Shown here one piece after another: positions 1 through 6,843 of a DNA stretch of 64,000 nucleotides. Source of the DNA: Thermoguttaceae bacterium (GTDB lineage Bacteria; Planctomycetota; Planctomycetia; Pirellulales; Thermoguttaceae); contig JAFRFG010000010.1 of NCBI GenBank assembly GCA_017434455.1, forward strand, positions 1-64,000, given 5' to 3'. The notes under the pieces are model-generated. The model was not told the DNA's origin. It saw only the letters and a list, made by a program, of their open reading frames with translations, and did not search any database. The stretch's first letter is position 1; every line of letters begins with the position of its first letter. Made by a program: the position numbers and the translations under genes.

Positions 1-139
1 CACTTTGAGGATGGTCAGAAACAGGTCCATGTTTGTCTCCATTGGCTATCGTGACGCCCGTCAGAATGTCGTCGAAGCGCTGCTTCACCGCGTCCGACGC
101 GCTGCGATAGATCTCTTCAAATCGTTCGATCGTTGTCAT
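1..139 (-). CDS. Partial small protein, first gene of the leftward element operon
   Basis: An ATG at 139 opens a frame that runs 46 codons to the window edge and starts MTTIERFEEIYRSASDAVKQ. AAGAGG lies about 7 bases upstream. A near-consensus leftward promoter (184-211) sits in front of it, divergent from the repressor gene at 279. I do not recognise the protein. Its place, divergent from a phage-type repressor, is that of the first early gene of a prophage or integrative element. A second ATG in another frame (42 to 40, METNMDLFLTILKV) could be the start of an overlapping hydrophobic protein; only 14 codons are visible. Confidence 0.5.
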   Translation of the reverse strand, partial: MTTIERFEEIYRSASDAVKQRFDDILTGVTIANGDKHGPVSDHPQS

Positions 140-171
140 TTCGAGGCCTCTTGATGGTTATCTATCGGTTT

Positions 172-249
172 GATAATATCAAGATTATAACCGTTAGTCT
201 GAGAAAGTCAAGAGATTCTGGTGAGATTTCTTGATTTTCTCAAGAAATC
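172..249. promoter_or_regulatory. Divergent operator/promoter region of the element (lambda-like switch)
   Basis: Seen: a perfect 10-bp inverted repeat, GATTTCTTGA (225-234) and TCAAGAAATC (240-249), separated by 5 bases. Further TCAAGA half-sites lie at 208-213 and 179-184. The leftward promoter has -35 TTGACT (211-206) and -10 TATAAT (189-184), 16 bases apart; both boxes touch half-sites. The rightward promoter has -35 TTGATT (231-236) and -10 TATATT (253-258), also 16 apart, and its -35 lies inside the palindrome. Inference: the repressor encoded at 279 binds here, represses its own gene and the leftward genes, and so holds the element silent. Confidence 0.7.
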
Positions 250-278
250 AACTATATTATGATATGGAGGTAAGAGAT

Positions 279-698
279 ATGACCATACATGAACGCATCA
301 GGTCTTTAAGAAAGACTTTAGATTTAACGCTATCTGCGTTTGGTGCGCCTATAGGATATGACGGCAGCACCATCAGTAAAATGGAGAACTGCAGAGCTCC
401 CTATACTAATGGAGTAGATGAGCGTGTTGTTCTAGCGATTGCGAGGCAATATCAAGTCTCGGAAGAGTGGCTGCGCCTTGGGACCGGCCCGATGTTTATC
501 GAATCGTCCGCGCCGGAGAGTGACCCGGAGGAAGCGCGCGTACGCTGGGCCCTGAGTCTATTCCGTCAGCTATGCCCGGAAGACCAGGAACGTATCGTCG
601 CGATCGCCGAGGAAATCGTCCGGGTCGGTAAAAAAAAGAACGCCGATGCCGGGCCCGCCGATTCTGCGGGTGAGGTTCGACGACGAAAGTCCGCTTAG
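279..698 (+). CDS. XRE/CI-type phage-like repressor
   Basis: A 139-residue DNA-binding regulator. Residues 1-60 form an XRE-type helix-turn-helix (GYDGSTISKMENCR is the recognition part), followed by VSEEWLRLGTGPMF near residues 59-72, a signature of CI/Cro-like phage repressors. The C-terminal half is charged and helical and shows no peptidase catalytic pair, so RecA-driven self-cleavage is not suggested. Start choice: ATG 279 has GGAGG at 266-270 with 8 bases of spacing. An upstream in-frame TTG at 231 falls inside the promoter and is rejected. The overlapping palindrome implies autoregulation. The PLD-like gene follows after 21 bases, probably in the same transcript. Confidence 0.8.
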   Translation: MTIHERIRSLRKTLDLTLSAFGAPIGYDGSTISKMENCRAPYTNGVDERVVLAIARQYQVSEEWLRLGTGPMFIESSAPESDPEEARVRWALSLFRQLCPEDQERIVAIAEEIVRVGKKKNADAGPADSAGEVRRRKSA

Positions 699-719
699 GC
701 GACGCGGAAGGAGCGCGAA

Positions 720-1250
720 ATGAACGCCAACGAATGGGGAATCACCGCCGCCTACAAGACCAGGGCTGAAATCAACGACGAGTGCGATAAGAAGAACGAG
801 TCGGCCAGGGAGCATATCGATATCGTCGCCTTCGGCTTGACCTCGCTGCGGGAATCCAAGGCGAACGTCATCGAAAACGCGCTGGGCCGCGGCGCGAAGA
901 TTCGGATCCTGTCGATGGATCCCGATTCCAAGTTCCTCAAAGAAAGACAGCGGGAGGAAGGCGGAACACAAGATATCGGTCAGCAGATCCGCGGCCTAAA
1001 AGAATGGGTTGACGGCCTCGCCGAGAAATATCCGGGCAAGATCGAGCTGAGGTTCTATCGGTGCATGACGCTCGATTTCTACTGGCGCGTCGATGACACG
1101 ATCTACTTCGGGCCGTACTGGAACGGCATCCAAAGCCAGCGGACCGTGACCTACCGAATCGATAAACCGGGAAACGGGTTCGACGCCTATCAAGAGTACT
1201 TCGACCAGCTGTGGGAGAGATTCGATCCGGAAGAGCCGGCGAGGTCATAA
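720..1250 (+). CDS. PLD-like (DUF5919-like) protein lacking an HKD motif
   Basis: A 176-residue soluble protein. The pattern IDIVAFGLTSLRES, then a helix ending in GRGAKIRILSMDP, then KIELRFYRC and DDTIYFGPYW resembles the phospholipase-D-like fold found in regulator-linked families such as DUF5919. The catalytic HxK(x)4D signature is not visible, so it may bind a ligand or nucleic acid rather than cleave it. It has a strong ribosome site (GGAAGGAG at 706-713, 6-base spacing) and follows the repressor closely, suggesting a repressor/sensor pair. The family assignment rests on remembered pattern similarity and is moderate; the biochemical role is unknown. Confidence 0.55.
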   Translation: MNANEWGITAAYKTRAEINDECDKKNESAREHIDIVAFGLTSLRESKANVIENALGRGAKIRILSMDPDSKFLKERQREEGGTQDIGQQIRGLKEWVDGLAEKYPGKIELRFYRCMTLDFYWRVDDTIYFGPYWNGIQSQRTVTYRIDKPGNGFDAYQEYFDQLWERFDPEEPARS

Positions 1251-1284
1251 AAAAAGCCGCCGGCCCCCCGAGGGAACCGGCGGC
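1250..1284 (-). terminator. Terminator of the DUF488/dual-OB cassette
   Basis: Stem GCCGCCGG (1256-1263) pairs with CCGGCGGC (1277-1284). On the minus strand it is followed by a run of T residues (1255-1250). It ends the leftward cassette and sits between two convergent genes. Confidence 0.75.
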
Positions 1285-1345
1285 CAACCGAAAGGGTAAC
1301 ACGCTGATAGTATTATAGCGCGATTCGCGCGAAAGATCAAAAGGA

Positions 1346-2191
1346 TTAAGCAAATAATCTGTTCTGCTTAGGAGGCAACGACCGCGGTGGATAATACACC
1401 CCAATGATAATAAATGGATTCGGACTTACATTGTGAAATCGTTTTGTTGTTCCGAGAAAGAAGTATAAGTCTTTATTCTTTACGAATTCCTCAAGGTACT
1501 TCTGCCTAACTTTTTGTATTGCGGCTTCTTCACCGCCTACGGAATTCGCTGCGCACTTGAAGAATAATATTCCGATCTCCCAATCCTCGATCATCAGCGT
1601 GGATTGTTTCCCCGCGTCGTCCTCAAACTTGTAGGAGAACTTGTAAGGAACCTTTTTCACAACACTGAAACACTCTTCGAGTTCCTCAGGCGTATAAAAG
1701 AAATTCTGCTGATGAGATTGGGCTTTGATTTGGTCTAACTTTTCTCGATCCCACTCACGACTGACAGGTTCTACAGTAACATCGAGTATCTTCGACGGTT
1801 TAAACACCGCCAAAGAGGTTGCATAGTCCTTTGATTTTGCTTTACAAACAAGCTCTTGCAGGTTTGTATAGATCTTTTTGTTTTTGAAAATTATCTCGTT
1901 TCGTTCGTTCCAGTCTATTTTCTTAGGTTTTTCTTCCACTCGAATCGAAGTCAAGTCAGGGCGATAGGATTCCGGTCGGAAATCGGATGTATTGCGTGTA
2001 ACATCAACATTTACCCACGTGAACTTCGAGTATTGTTTGTCGGGATCTAATTTTCTTAGGGGCACCGGGTAAAGCCGAATCCAAGAACCATCCTCAAGCA
2101 CCCCGGCGGTACAAACGAGTTCCACGTATTTTTCAGAGATGGTCGGGTACGTCTTAACAAGGATATAGACCCTTTTCCTCTCATACGTCAT
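1346..2191 (-). CDS. Probable dual-OB-domain (DuOB-like) protein, partner of the DUF488 protein
   Basis: A 281-residue cytoplasmic protein, the second gene of a two-gene cassette; its ATG overlaps the stop of the DUF488 gene by 4 bases (2188-2191). The N-terminus reads YILVKTYPTISEKYVELVC then DGSWIRLYPVPLRKL (residues 9-47), the pattern I associate with the dual OB-fold family described bioinformatically in prokaryotic conflict systems. The second half (from about residue 195) has another beta-rich unit ending FHNVSPNPFIIIGVYYPP, which could be the second OB fold. OB folds usually bind single-stranded nucleic acid, so a sensing or recruiting role is possible; this is inference. The gene is visibly more AT-rich than the chromosome around it, supporting recent transfer. 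Confidence 0.6.
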   Translation of the reverse strand: MTYERKRVYILVKTYPTISEKYVELVCTAGVLEDGSWIRLYPVPLRKLDPDKQYSKFTWVNVDVTRNTSDFRPESYRPDLTSIRVEEKPKKIDWNERNEIIFKNKKIYTNLQELVCKAKSKDYATSLAVFKPSKILDVTVEPVSREWDREKLDQIKAQSHQQNFFYTPEELEECFSVVKKVPYKFSYKFEDDAGKQSTLMIEDWEIGILFFKCAANSVGGEEAAIQKVRQKYLEEFVKNKDLYFFLGTTKRFHNVSPNPFIIIGVYYPPRSLPPKQNRLFA

Positions 2192-3054
2192 AGATCCACA
2201 CTCTCCATCTCATAAGCGTCTACCAGATAATCCCTCACCACGTGCCGATGACACATTTCCGGCTCTTTTTCGTAGCACATTAGGGCCACACGATGATTCT
2301 TTCGCATCAGCGCGTAGACCTCGTCAAGGAACGGCTTACGGCTCGGCAGGGTTTTCGCGTAGTCATCGAATAGGCAGCGATAATCGTCTTTCGAACGGAG
2401 GAACACGCGTTTTTCGGATTCAATGCCAAGACCGGGAATATGGACATACTCGACCTTCACCCAGTCCGCAATGCTTGAAAGTCGGCTTTTAGAAAAACCG
2501 AACTTGCGGCTAAGAGGGTTTTTGCGCACGTCACACAACAAGCGAACGTCGTTTCGAATCAGAATATTCATAAACGACTCAACGCTCTTTCCCTCATATC
2601 CGATGGTGAAAAGTACTTGGTCCTGCTGTGAAAACCGCCGCCTCGTTCCTCTGATACGGTCCGCTTCTTCCTCATTGAAAAAGCGGCCGAGAATGTCGCT
2701 GTTCATCGCGTAATACGGGTATTCGCGATACACCTTCCCAATAAGCTCGTCCCCTCGTTCATTGGGGATAGAGAACATTCGTTCACGCGGATACTCACCT
2801 ATCGCGTGAATTCGGGAGTCATTCCTTTCCAGGAAGTGATCACGATAGAGGATGTCAATGTCTTCCGCAAGCTGAAAGGAGTACGGCCCATACCTATAGG
2901 GGACAAAGTCATAGTAGTCGGATTCACCTTGCACCGTATGCAAAAAGACCAACTTCTGTATATCGGTAGCCGTAACGCCACCATTCAGCTGACGGATATA
3001 GGACAGTAAAAAACGCTGCCGTTTATATGTCGGCTGTAAGTTTTCTCCAGTCAT
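2188..3054 (-). CDS. Panacea-like/DUF488 fusion protein
   Basis: A 288-residue two-part protein. Residues 10-120 carry IQKLVFLHTVQGES and FVPYRYGPYSFQLAEDI, resembling the SocA/Panacea (DUF4065) antitoxin-associated fold. Residues 148-288 are a DUF488 domain: FTIGYEGKSVESF (149-161), LLCDVRKNP (172-180), HIPGLGI (205-211) and CYEKEPEMCHR (260-270), with both cysteines and the histidine of that motif intact. DUF488 has no settled biochemical role. The gene leads the cassette, is driven by the promoter at 3111-3139, and has GGTGG 5 bases before its ATG. A Panacea-like module fused to DUF488 and coupled to an OB-type protein looks like a defence or toxin-type module. Confidence 0.65.
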   Translation of the reverse strand: MTGENLQPTYKRQRFLLSYIRQLNGGVTATDIQKLVFLHTVQGESDYYDFVPYRYGPYSFQLAEDIDILYRDHFLERNDSRIHAIGEYPRERMFSIPNERGDELIGKVYREYPYYAMNSDILGRFFNEEEADRIRGTRRRFSQQDQVLFTIGYEGKSVESFMNILIRNDVRLLCDVRKNPLSRKFGFSKSRLSSIADWVKVEYVHIPGLGIESEKRVFLRSKDDYRCLFDDYAKTLPSRKPFLDEVYALMRKNHRVALMCYEKEPEMCHRHVVRDYLVDAYEMESVDL

Positions 3055-3110
3055 TTTACCACCCTATCACATCATGCTCCTTGTTACACCTTCACCTCCC
3101 AACCTCTTTG

Positions 3111-3150
3111 ATATTATAAAGGAGTCTTCCCACTGTCAATATTGATATTG
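3111..3150 (-). promoter_or_regulatory. Promoter of the DUF488/dual-OB cassette with flanking palindrome
   Basis: On the minus strand -35 TTGACA (3139-3134) is followed after 17 bases by TAATAT (3116-3111), or after 15 bases by TATAAT (3118-3113). A palindrome CAATAT-TG-ATATTG (3137-3150) overlaps the -35 edge and could be an operator. The near-consensus boxes in a GC-rich genome suggest strong, possibly repressible, expression. Confidence 0.65.
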
Positions 3151-3162
3151 ATGGAGAGTTGA

Positions 3163-4497
3163 CTAACCGAGCCGTTTCGCGATGATTCGCTGGCGCTCGC
3201 GCTGGGAGTGGTCGTAGTACTCGGTCGTCCTGAGGGAGGAATGACCGGCGACGGCCTGGCCTCCTTCGGGTCCGAAGACGAGGGAGGCGCGGCTGATAGC
3301 GGTATCGCGCAGGGCGTAGGTCTTCCAGGGCTGAATCGCCACGCCGGCCGCGGCGGCTTTTTTCAGCGCGGCGCGCAGCTCCCGGGTGAAGTCGCTCGGG
3401 GCGAACCGCTCGACCGGCTTGTTCTCTCTGCGCCGGGCGGCTTCGTCCATCTGCCGCTTCTGGGCCGGGGAGGGCTTGGTTTTTCGCGTGATTGCCCGCA
3501 GCGCGTACATTTCCTCAAGGGCCTCGTTCCGGGTGAAGAGGTATTCATCCGGGGCTTTTTCGTCGAGCAGGTCGGCGATCAGGTCATAGCATCGGCTTCC
3601 GAGGGGGATGGTCTTGGTCTTTCCGCGATTGATGGTCTTGTGGAAGTAGGGGCGATACCACCAGATATCGCCGTCGTACGCGATGTCTTTGCGCCTCATC
3701 CGGCACAGTTCGATCGGTCTCATGCCGGTGAGGTAAAGGAGCCGAAAGATTCGCTGGTAGTAGGGGCGCATATAGCCGATGGTCGCCTCGAACTGCTCTT
3801 CGGTGACGATTTGCCGCTCCTGCATCTCGGCGGCTTCTTCCTCGCCGGCGCGGAGGGCTTTGACGCGGCGAACGCGCTCCATCTGGTCGAAAGAGCAATA
3901 CCCCTCATCGTAGCCGAACGAGAAGATGAGCTTGATCCAGCCGACCATCTTATTGAGCTGCTGCCGGCCGTAGTGTCCGGAGCGTCCGTTGGCGGGATTG
4001 GTCCACTTCTGGGCGGCGAGCCATTTGCGGAAATCCCGGACGACGGCGGGGGTCCATTCGCTGATGGTGAGGTTCGAGTTGTAGGTCATCACCCACTTAA
4101 CGAGGGTTCGATACCCGGCGAGGTCGCGAAAATCGAGCTGGTCGCGTTTCTCGCAGTCTTCGAGGAAGTCGCCGCACAGGGTGATGAAGAGCCGGTCCCG
4201 GGTCACGGCGGGCCGAACGGGAAGAGCTTCGGTGAGTTTTTTCTTCTGCTCCTCCCTTAGGATAGCGCGAAGTTTTTTCTCGGCCTCCTTAACGTCGTTT
4301 CCGAGATAGACGGATTTTCCGTTGATTTTGGCTTTACATCGGGTATAGCCGTTTTTATCGACGCTGACGATGACACGCCGCATCCCGACGGAGCGATTTT
4401 TAGGTGTAGCCACGTGAGTACCCTTTTGACCCCTTTTGACCCCTTTTCGGGGCGATTTCTGCCCGAAAAAGGGGTCAAAAAACTTGCTTGCAAACAC
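3163..4497 (-). CDS. Tyrosine recombinase, integrase of the element
   Basis: A 444-residue site-specific recombinase. There is an arm-binding-like N-terminal part (GYTRCKAKINGKSVYLGND, near 50-68), a SAM-like core-binding domain (about 100-215) and a catalytic domain (about 230-435). Catalytic residues seen: Arg260 in TGMRPIELC, Lys295 in the RGKTKTIP hairpin, Arg397 in YALRDT, His419 in AGHSSL and Tyr427 in TTEYYDH. The usual histidine three residues before the second arginine is replaced by Tyr394, a known tolerated variant. It lies next to the 3' end of tRNA-Arg, the normal place for an integrase that targets a tRNA. The start is uncertain: GTG 4413 or ATG 4383 would leave the leader repeats (4424-4480) untranslated. 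Confidence 0.88.
   Translation of the reverse strand: MFASKFFDPFFGQKSPRKGVKRGQKGTHVATPKNRSVGMRRVIVSVDKNGYTRCKAKINGKSVYLGNDVKEAEKKLRAILREEQKKKLTEALPVRPAVTRDRLFITLCGDFLEDCEKRDQLDFRDLAGYRTLVKWVMTYNSNLTISEWTPAVVRDFRKWLAAQKWTNPANGRSGHYGRQQLNKMVGWIKLIFSFGYDEGYCSFDQMERVRRVKALRAGEEEAAEMQERQIVTEEQFEATIGYMRPYYQRIFRLLYLTGMRPIELCRMRRKDIAYDGDIWWYRPYFHKTINRGKTKTIPLGSRCYDLIADLLDEKAPDEYLFTRNEALEEMYALRAITRKTKPSPAQKRQMDEAARRRENKPVERFAPSDFTRELRAALKKAAAAGVAIQPWKTYALRDTAISRASLVFGPEGGQAVAGHSSLRTTEYYDHSQRERQRIIAKRLG
4424..4480. repeat. Decamer repeats and large inverted repeat in the integrase leader
   Basis: GGGGTCAAAA occurs twice in tandem on the minus strand (4424-4433, 4434-4443) and once on the plus strand (4471-4480). 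Together they make an inverted repeat with arms 4434-4451 and 4462-4480, identical apart from one extra base in an A run. Spaced repeats of this size between an integrase gene and its tRNA target fit arm-type integrase binding sites or an autoregulatory hairpin. Confidence 0.55.
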
Positions 4498-4543
4498 CTA
4501 AGCAACAGTGACGAGAGCCCGTAAAAACAAGGGTTTAATCTAC

Positions 4544-4617
<74 letters not shown>

Positions 4618-4662
4618 ACATGTCTTTTCGCTTAGGGGTTACCCCCTCAAAAGACAGGGTGT

Positions 4663-4690
4663 ATTATCCCACCGGCAGAAATTCCGGCAA
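4663..4690 (-). promoter_or_regulatory. Promoter of tRNA-Arg
   Basis: Minus-strand -35 TTGCCG (4690-4685) and -10 GATAAT (4668-4663) are 16 bases apart and place the start of transcription about 40 bases before the tRNA. Confidence 0.5.
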
Positions 4691-4750
4691 GGGGGGGCTT
4701 GGGAAAAATGAGGCGAAACGGCGCCCGTTTCCGCGGGGCTTTTTCCGCCG

Positions 4751-6559
4751 CTATTTTCCTTCCGGCGGGCGAATTTCCGTCAGCTCCGCGCCAAAAATTT
4801 CTTCCGCGGCGCGGACGATGGGGTGATTCACCTTTTGGCGGAACATCGCCGCCTGATCTAAATGGGAGACACGCGTTTGGGGCGGCGCCTCGGCGGCGGG
4901 GCGCTGTGATTTCACCGTCCCCCACTTAAGGTGAATCCCACCGCCGAGCCGTTCTCTTAGGAGCGAGAGGATTCTCTTCTCTTCCGCCTGGCAATACCTC
5001 ATCGAGGAGACGGAAGTTTCGGGGAAAAGGACGAGCAGGGTCGAGGAATCCTCGGCCTTAAAGCCCGAGGCCGAGAGGGCCTGGGCCGAAAGCGCCGGTC
5101 CCAGGGACCCGGAATTAAGCGTCTCGGTCCAAAGTTCCCGCAGCTGCTGCGGGGAAAATCGGAGCAGATCAACCGGCACCGGCCGCGGGGGAACCGACCC
5201 GGCGGCGGGGACCTCCGTCACCGGCGCGGCAAAGTGCCGCGGCGGCGCCGAGGCGGCCGGAACAGGGGCCGAGATACCCGGGGAAGCCGCCGGTGCCCCG
5301 CCCACAAGGCGCGGCGCCGAAGCGCTTGGCGGAAGGGCCGAGCGCCGATTATCGTCGGGGACAAAGGTCAGTTTGGCGGGATTGCCCGCTTTGAGGCGCT
5401 CGATCAGCGCGGCGATAAGTTCGGTGGCGCGAAGCCGCGCCAGACGAACCATCGTCAGCTCGGCGAGAACCCGGCTCTGGGTACTGTAGCGCATGCGGGT
5501 AATCGCCTGATCGATTAACTGCATCGAGGCGATGATGCGGTCGGCCCCAAAGAAAGCGGCCATCTCCTGCAGTTCGGGGGTGACCTCGTGGAAGAGGAAC
5601 TCAAAATCGGCCTCCCCCCGATCGCTCTCGGTACAGCCGGCGGTCATCGCCAAAAGGTCACGGAACGCTTTTAAAAGCTGCTCCATTAAAATCCCGAAAT
5701 CGACCCCGCTGCGGGCGATTTCGTCGAGTTTTTTAAAGATCTCACGGGTATCTTCGTTTCGGACCGCGGCGACTAGATCGAGGATCTTCTGATCGTCAAC
5801 CGTCCCAAGCATCGCGTGAACACCGTCCAGGGTGACGGAACCGGTGCTGAACGAAAGAAGCTGCTCCAGAAGCGAGAGCGCGTCGCGCATCGACCCGGAG
5901 GCATGGCGCGCCAGGAGCTCCAAGACCCCCGGTTCCACCTCGAGCCCCTCTTTGGCGGCGATACTCGCCAGATGGGCGGCGATGCTCTTGGAGCTGACAT
6001 TCGAAAAATCGAATCGCTGGCAGCGGGACAGGATGGTGATCGGAATCTTCTGCGGCTCGGTCGTGCAGAAGATGAACTTTACATGCGCCGGCGGTTCCTC
6101 GAGCGTCTTGAGCAGCGCGTTGAACGCGTCGCGGGTGAGCATGTGGACTTCGTCGATGATATAGATCTTGTAGCGGGAACGGCTGGGCCGGATGGACGCG
6201 CCGCTTCGGATTTGGCGGATCTCCTCGACCCCCCGGTTACTGGCCCCATCGATCTCCAGGACGTCGATATCTTCGCCGCTGGTGATCGCCTCGCAAATTT
6301 CGCACTGGTTGCACGGGGTGGTCGTCGGTCCTTTTTCGCAGTTGAGCGCCTTGGCGAAAATACGGGCCGCGGAGGTCTTCCCGACACCGCGCGAGCCGGT
6401 GAACAGATAGGCGTGCCCGACTCGGCCGGTCTTGATCGCCTCGGCCAAGATATGGGCGATCTGCTCCTGGCCGATGAGTTCATCGAACCCCTGAGGACGA
6501 TAACGCCGAGCGACCACCTGGTAGGACGCGGCGCGATTTTCTTCGGGAAACTCGGACAT
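4751..6559 (-). CDS. dnaX: DNA polymerase III subunit gamma/tau
   Basis: The clamp-loader ATPase that loads the beta clamp and, as tau, tethers the polymerase cores. With the start used here it has 602 residues. AAA+ features: Walker A GSRGVGKTS, the zinc module C-x8-CNQC-x2-C, Walker B IIDEVHML, and the SRC sensor LSRCQRFDF. A Pro/Ala-rich linker then leads to a tau-type C-terminal domain. Start choice: an in-frame ATG at 6622 lies inside the SRP RNA and its leader residues fit no DnaX; ATG 6559 (MSEFPEE) follows the RNA terminator. I see no convincing slippery site, so shorter gamma production is not supported here. The ffs-dnaX order is also found in Firmicutes. Confidence 0.93.
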   Translation of the reverse strand: MSEFPEENRAASYQVVARRYRPQGFDELIGQEQIAHILAEAIKTGRVGHAYLFTGSRGVGKTSAARIFAKALNCEKGPTTTPCNQCEICEAITSGEDIDVLEIDGASNRGVEEIRQIRSGASIRPSRSRYKIYIIDEVHMLTRDAFNALLKTLEEPPAHVKFIFCTTEPQKIPITILSRCQRFDFSNVSSKSIAAHLASIAAKEGLEVEPGVLELLARHASGSMRDALSLLEQLLSFSTGSVTLDGVHAMLGTVDDQKILDLVAAVRNEDTREIFKKLDEIARSGVDFGILMEQLLKAFRDLLAMTAGCTESDRGEADFEFLFHEVTPELQEMAAFFGADRIIASMQLIDQAITRMRYSTQSRVLAELTMVRLARLRATELIAALIERLKAGNPAKLTFVPDDNRRSALPPSASAPRLVGGAPAASPGISAPVPAASAPPRHFAAPVTEVPAAGSVPPRPVPVDLLRFSPQQLRELWTETLNSGSLGPALSAQALSASGFKAEDSSTLLVLFPETSVSSMRYCQAEEKRILSLLRERLGGGIHLKWGTVKSQRPAAEAPPQTRVSHLDQAAMFRQKVNHPIVRAAEEIFGAELTEIRPPEGK

Positions 6560-6585
6560 GGAAGACAGCGAGCGGAAAAAAGCGT

Positions 6586-6710
6586 AAAAAAAGCGGTTTC
6601 CCCAACAGGAGCCCCGGCACATGAGAGTTACCGCTTATGGCTGCTTGATCTCTCACCTGACCAGGTTCACAGGCCCCCATTGCTGGGGCCCCCACTGAGG
6701 AAACCGCGGG
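6586..6710 (-). ncRNA. ffs: Signal recognition particle RNA (small bacterial type)
   Basis: The minus strand carries the SRP core CCTGTGAACCTGGTCAGG followed by the AGCAGCC block that forms the Ffh-binding region. The outer helix closes as GCGGTTTCC (6707-6699) with GGAAACCGC (6601-6593), directly followed by seven T residues (6592-6586) that act as terminator. The length of about 115 nt fits the 4.5S class without an Alu domain. It has its own promoter and lies just upstream of dnaX. Confidence 0.88.
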
Positions 6711-6732
6711 ATTTCTGATTTGTTGTAAAAGG

Positions 6733-6761
6733 AGTATAAACGATTGTTCCCTCCGGCGCAA
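6733..6761 (-). promoter_or_regulatory. Promoter of the SRP RNA gene
   Basis: Minus-strand -35 TTGCGC (6761-6756) and -10 TATACT (6738-6733) are separated by 17 bases and place the transcript start some 15-20 bases before the RNA's outer helix. Confidence 0.7.
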
Positions 6762-6843
6762 GAGGTCGGGTAAAATTCTTCCCTCTTTTTTTCACCCCGG
6801 CGGCCGGCTCGCCGCGCGGCGGATAACGTTGGTCACGGCGGGC

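Noticed and set aside
1..230. A second attachment site (tRNA 3' copy) at the left edge
   Set aside because: No copy of the tRNA T-arm sequence is found there; the far end must be outside the window.
4751..5300. Programmed frameshift for a short gamma form in dnaX
   Set aside because: No clear slippery A6G-type run with a following hairpin is seen in frame.
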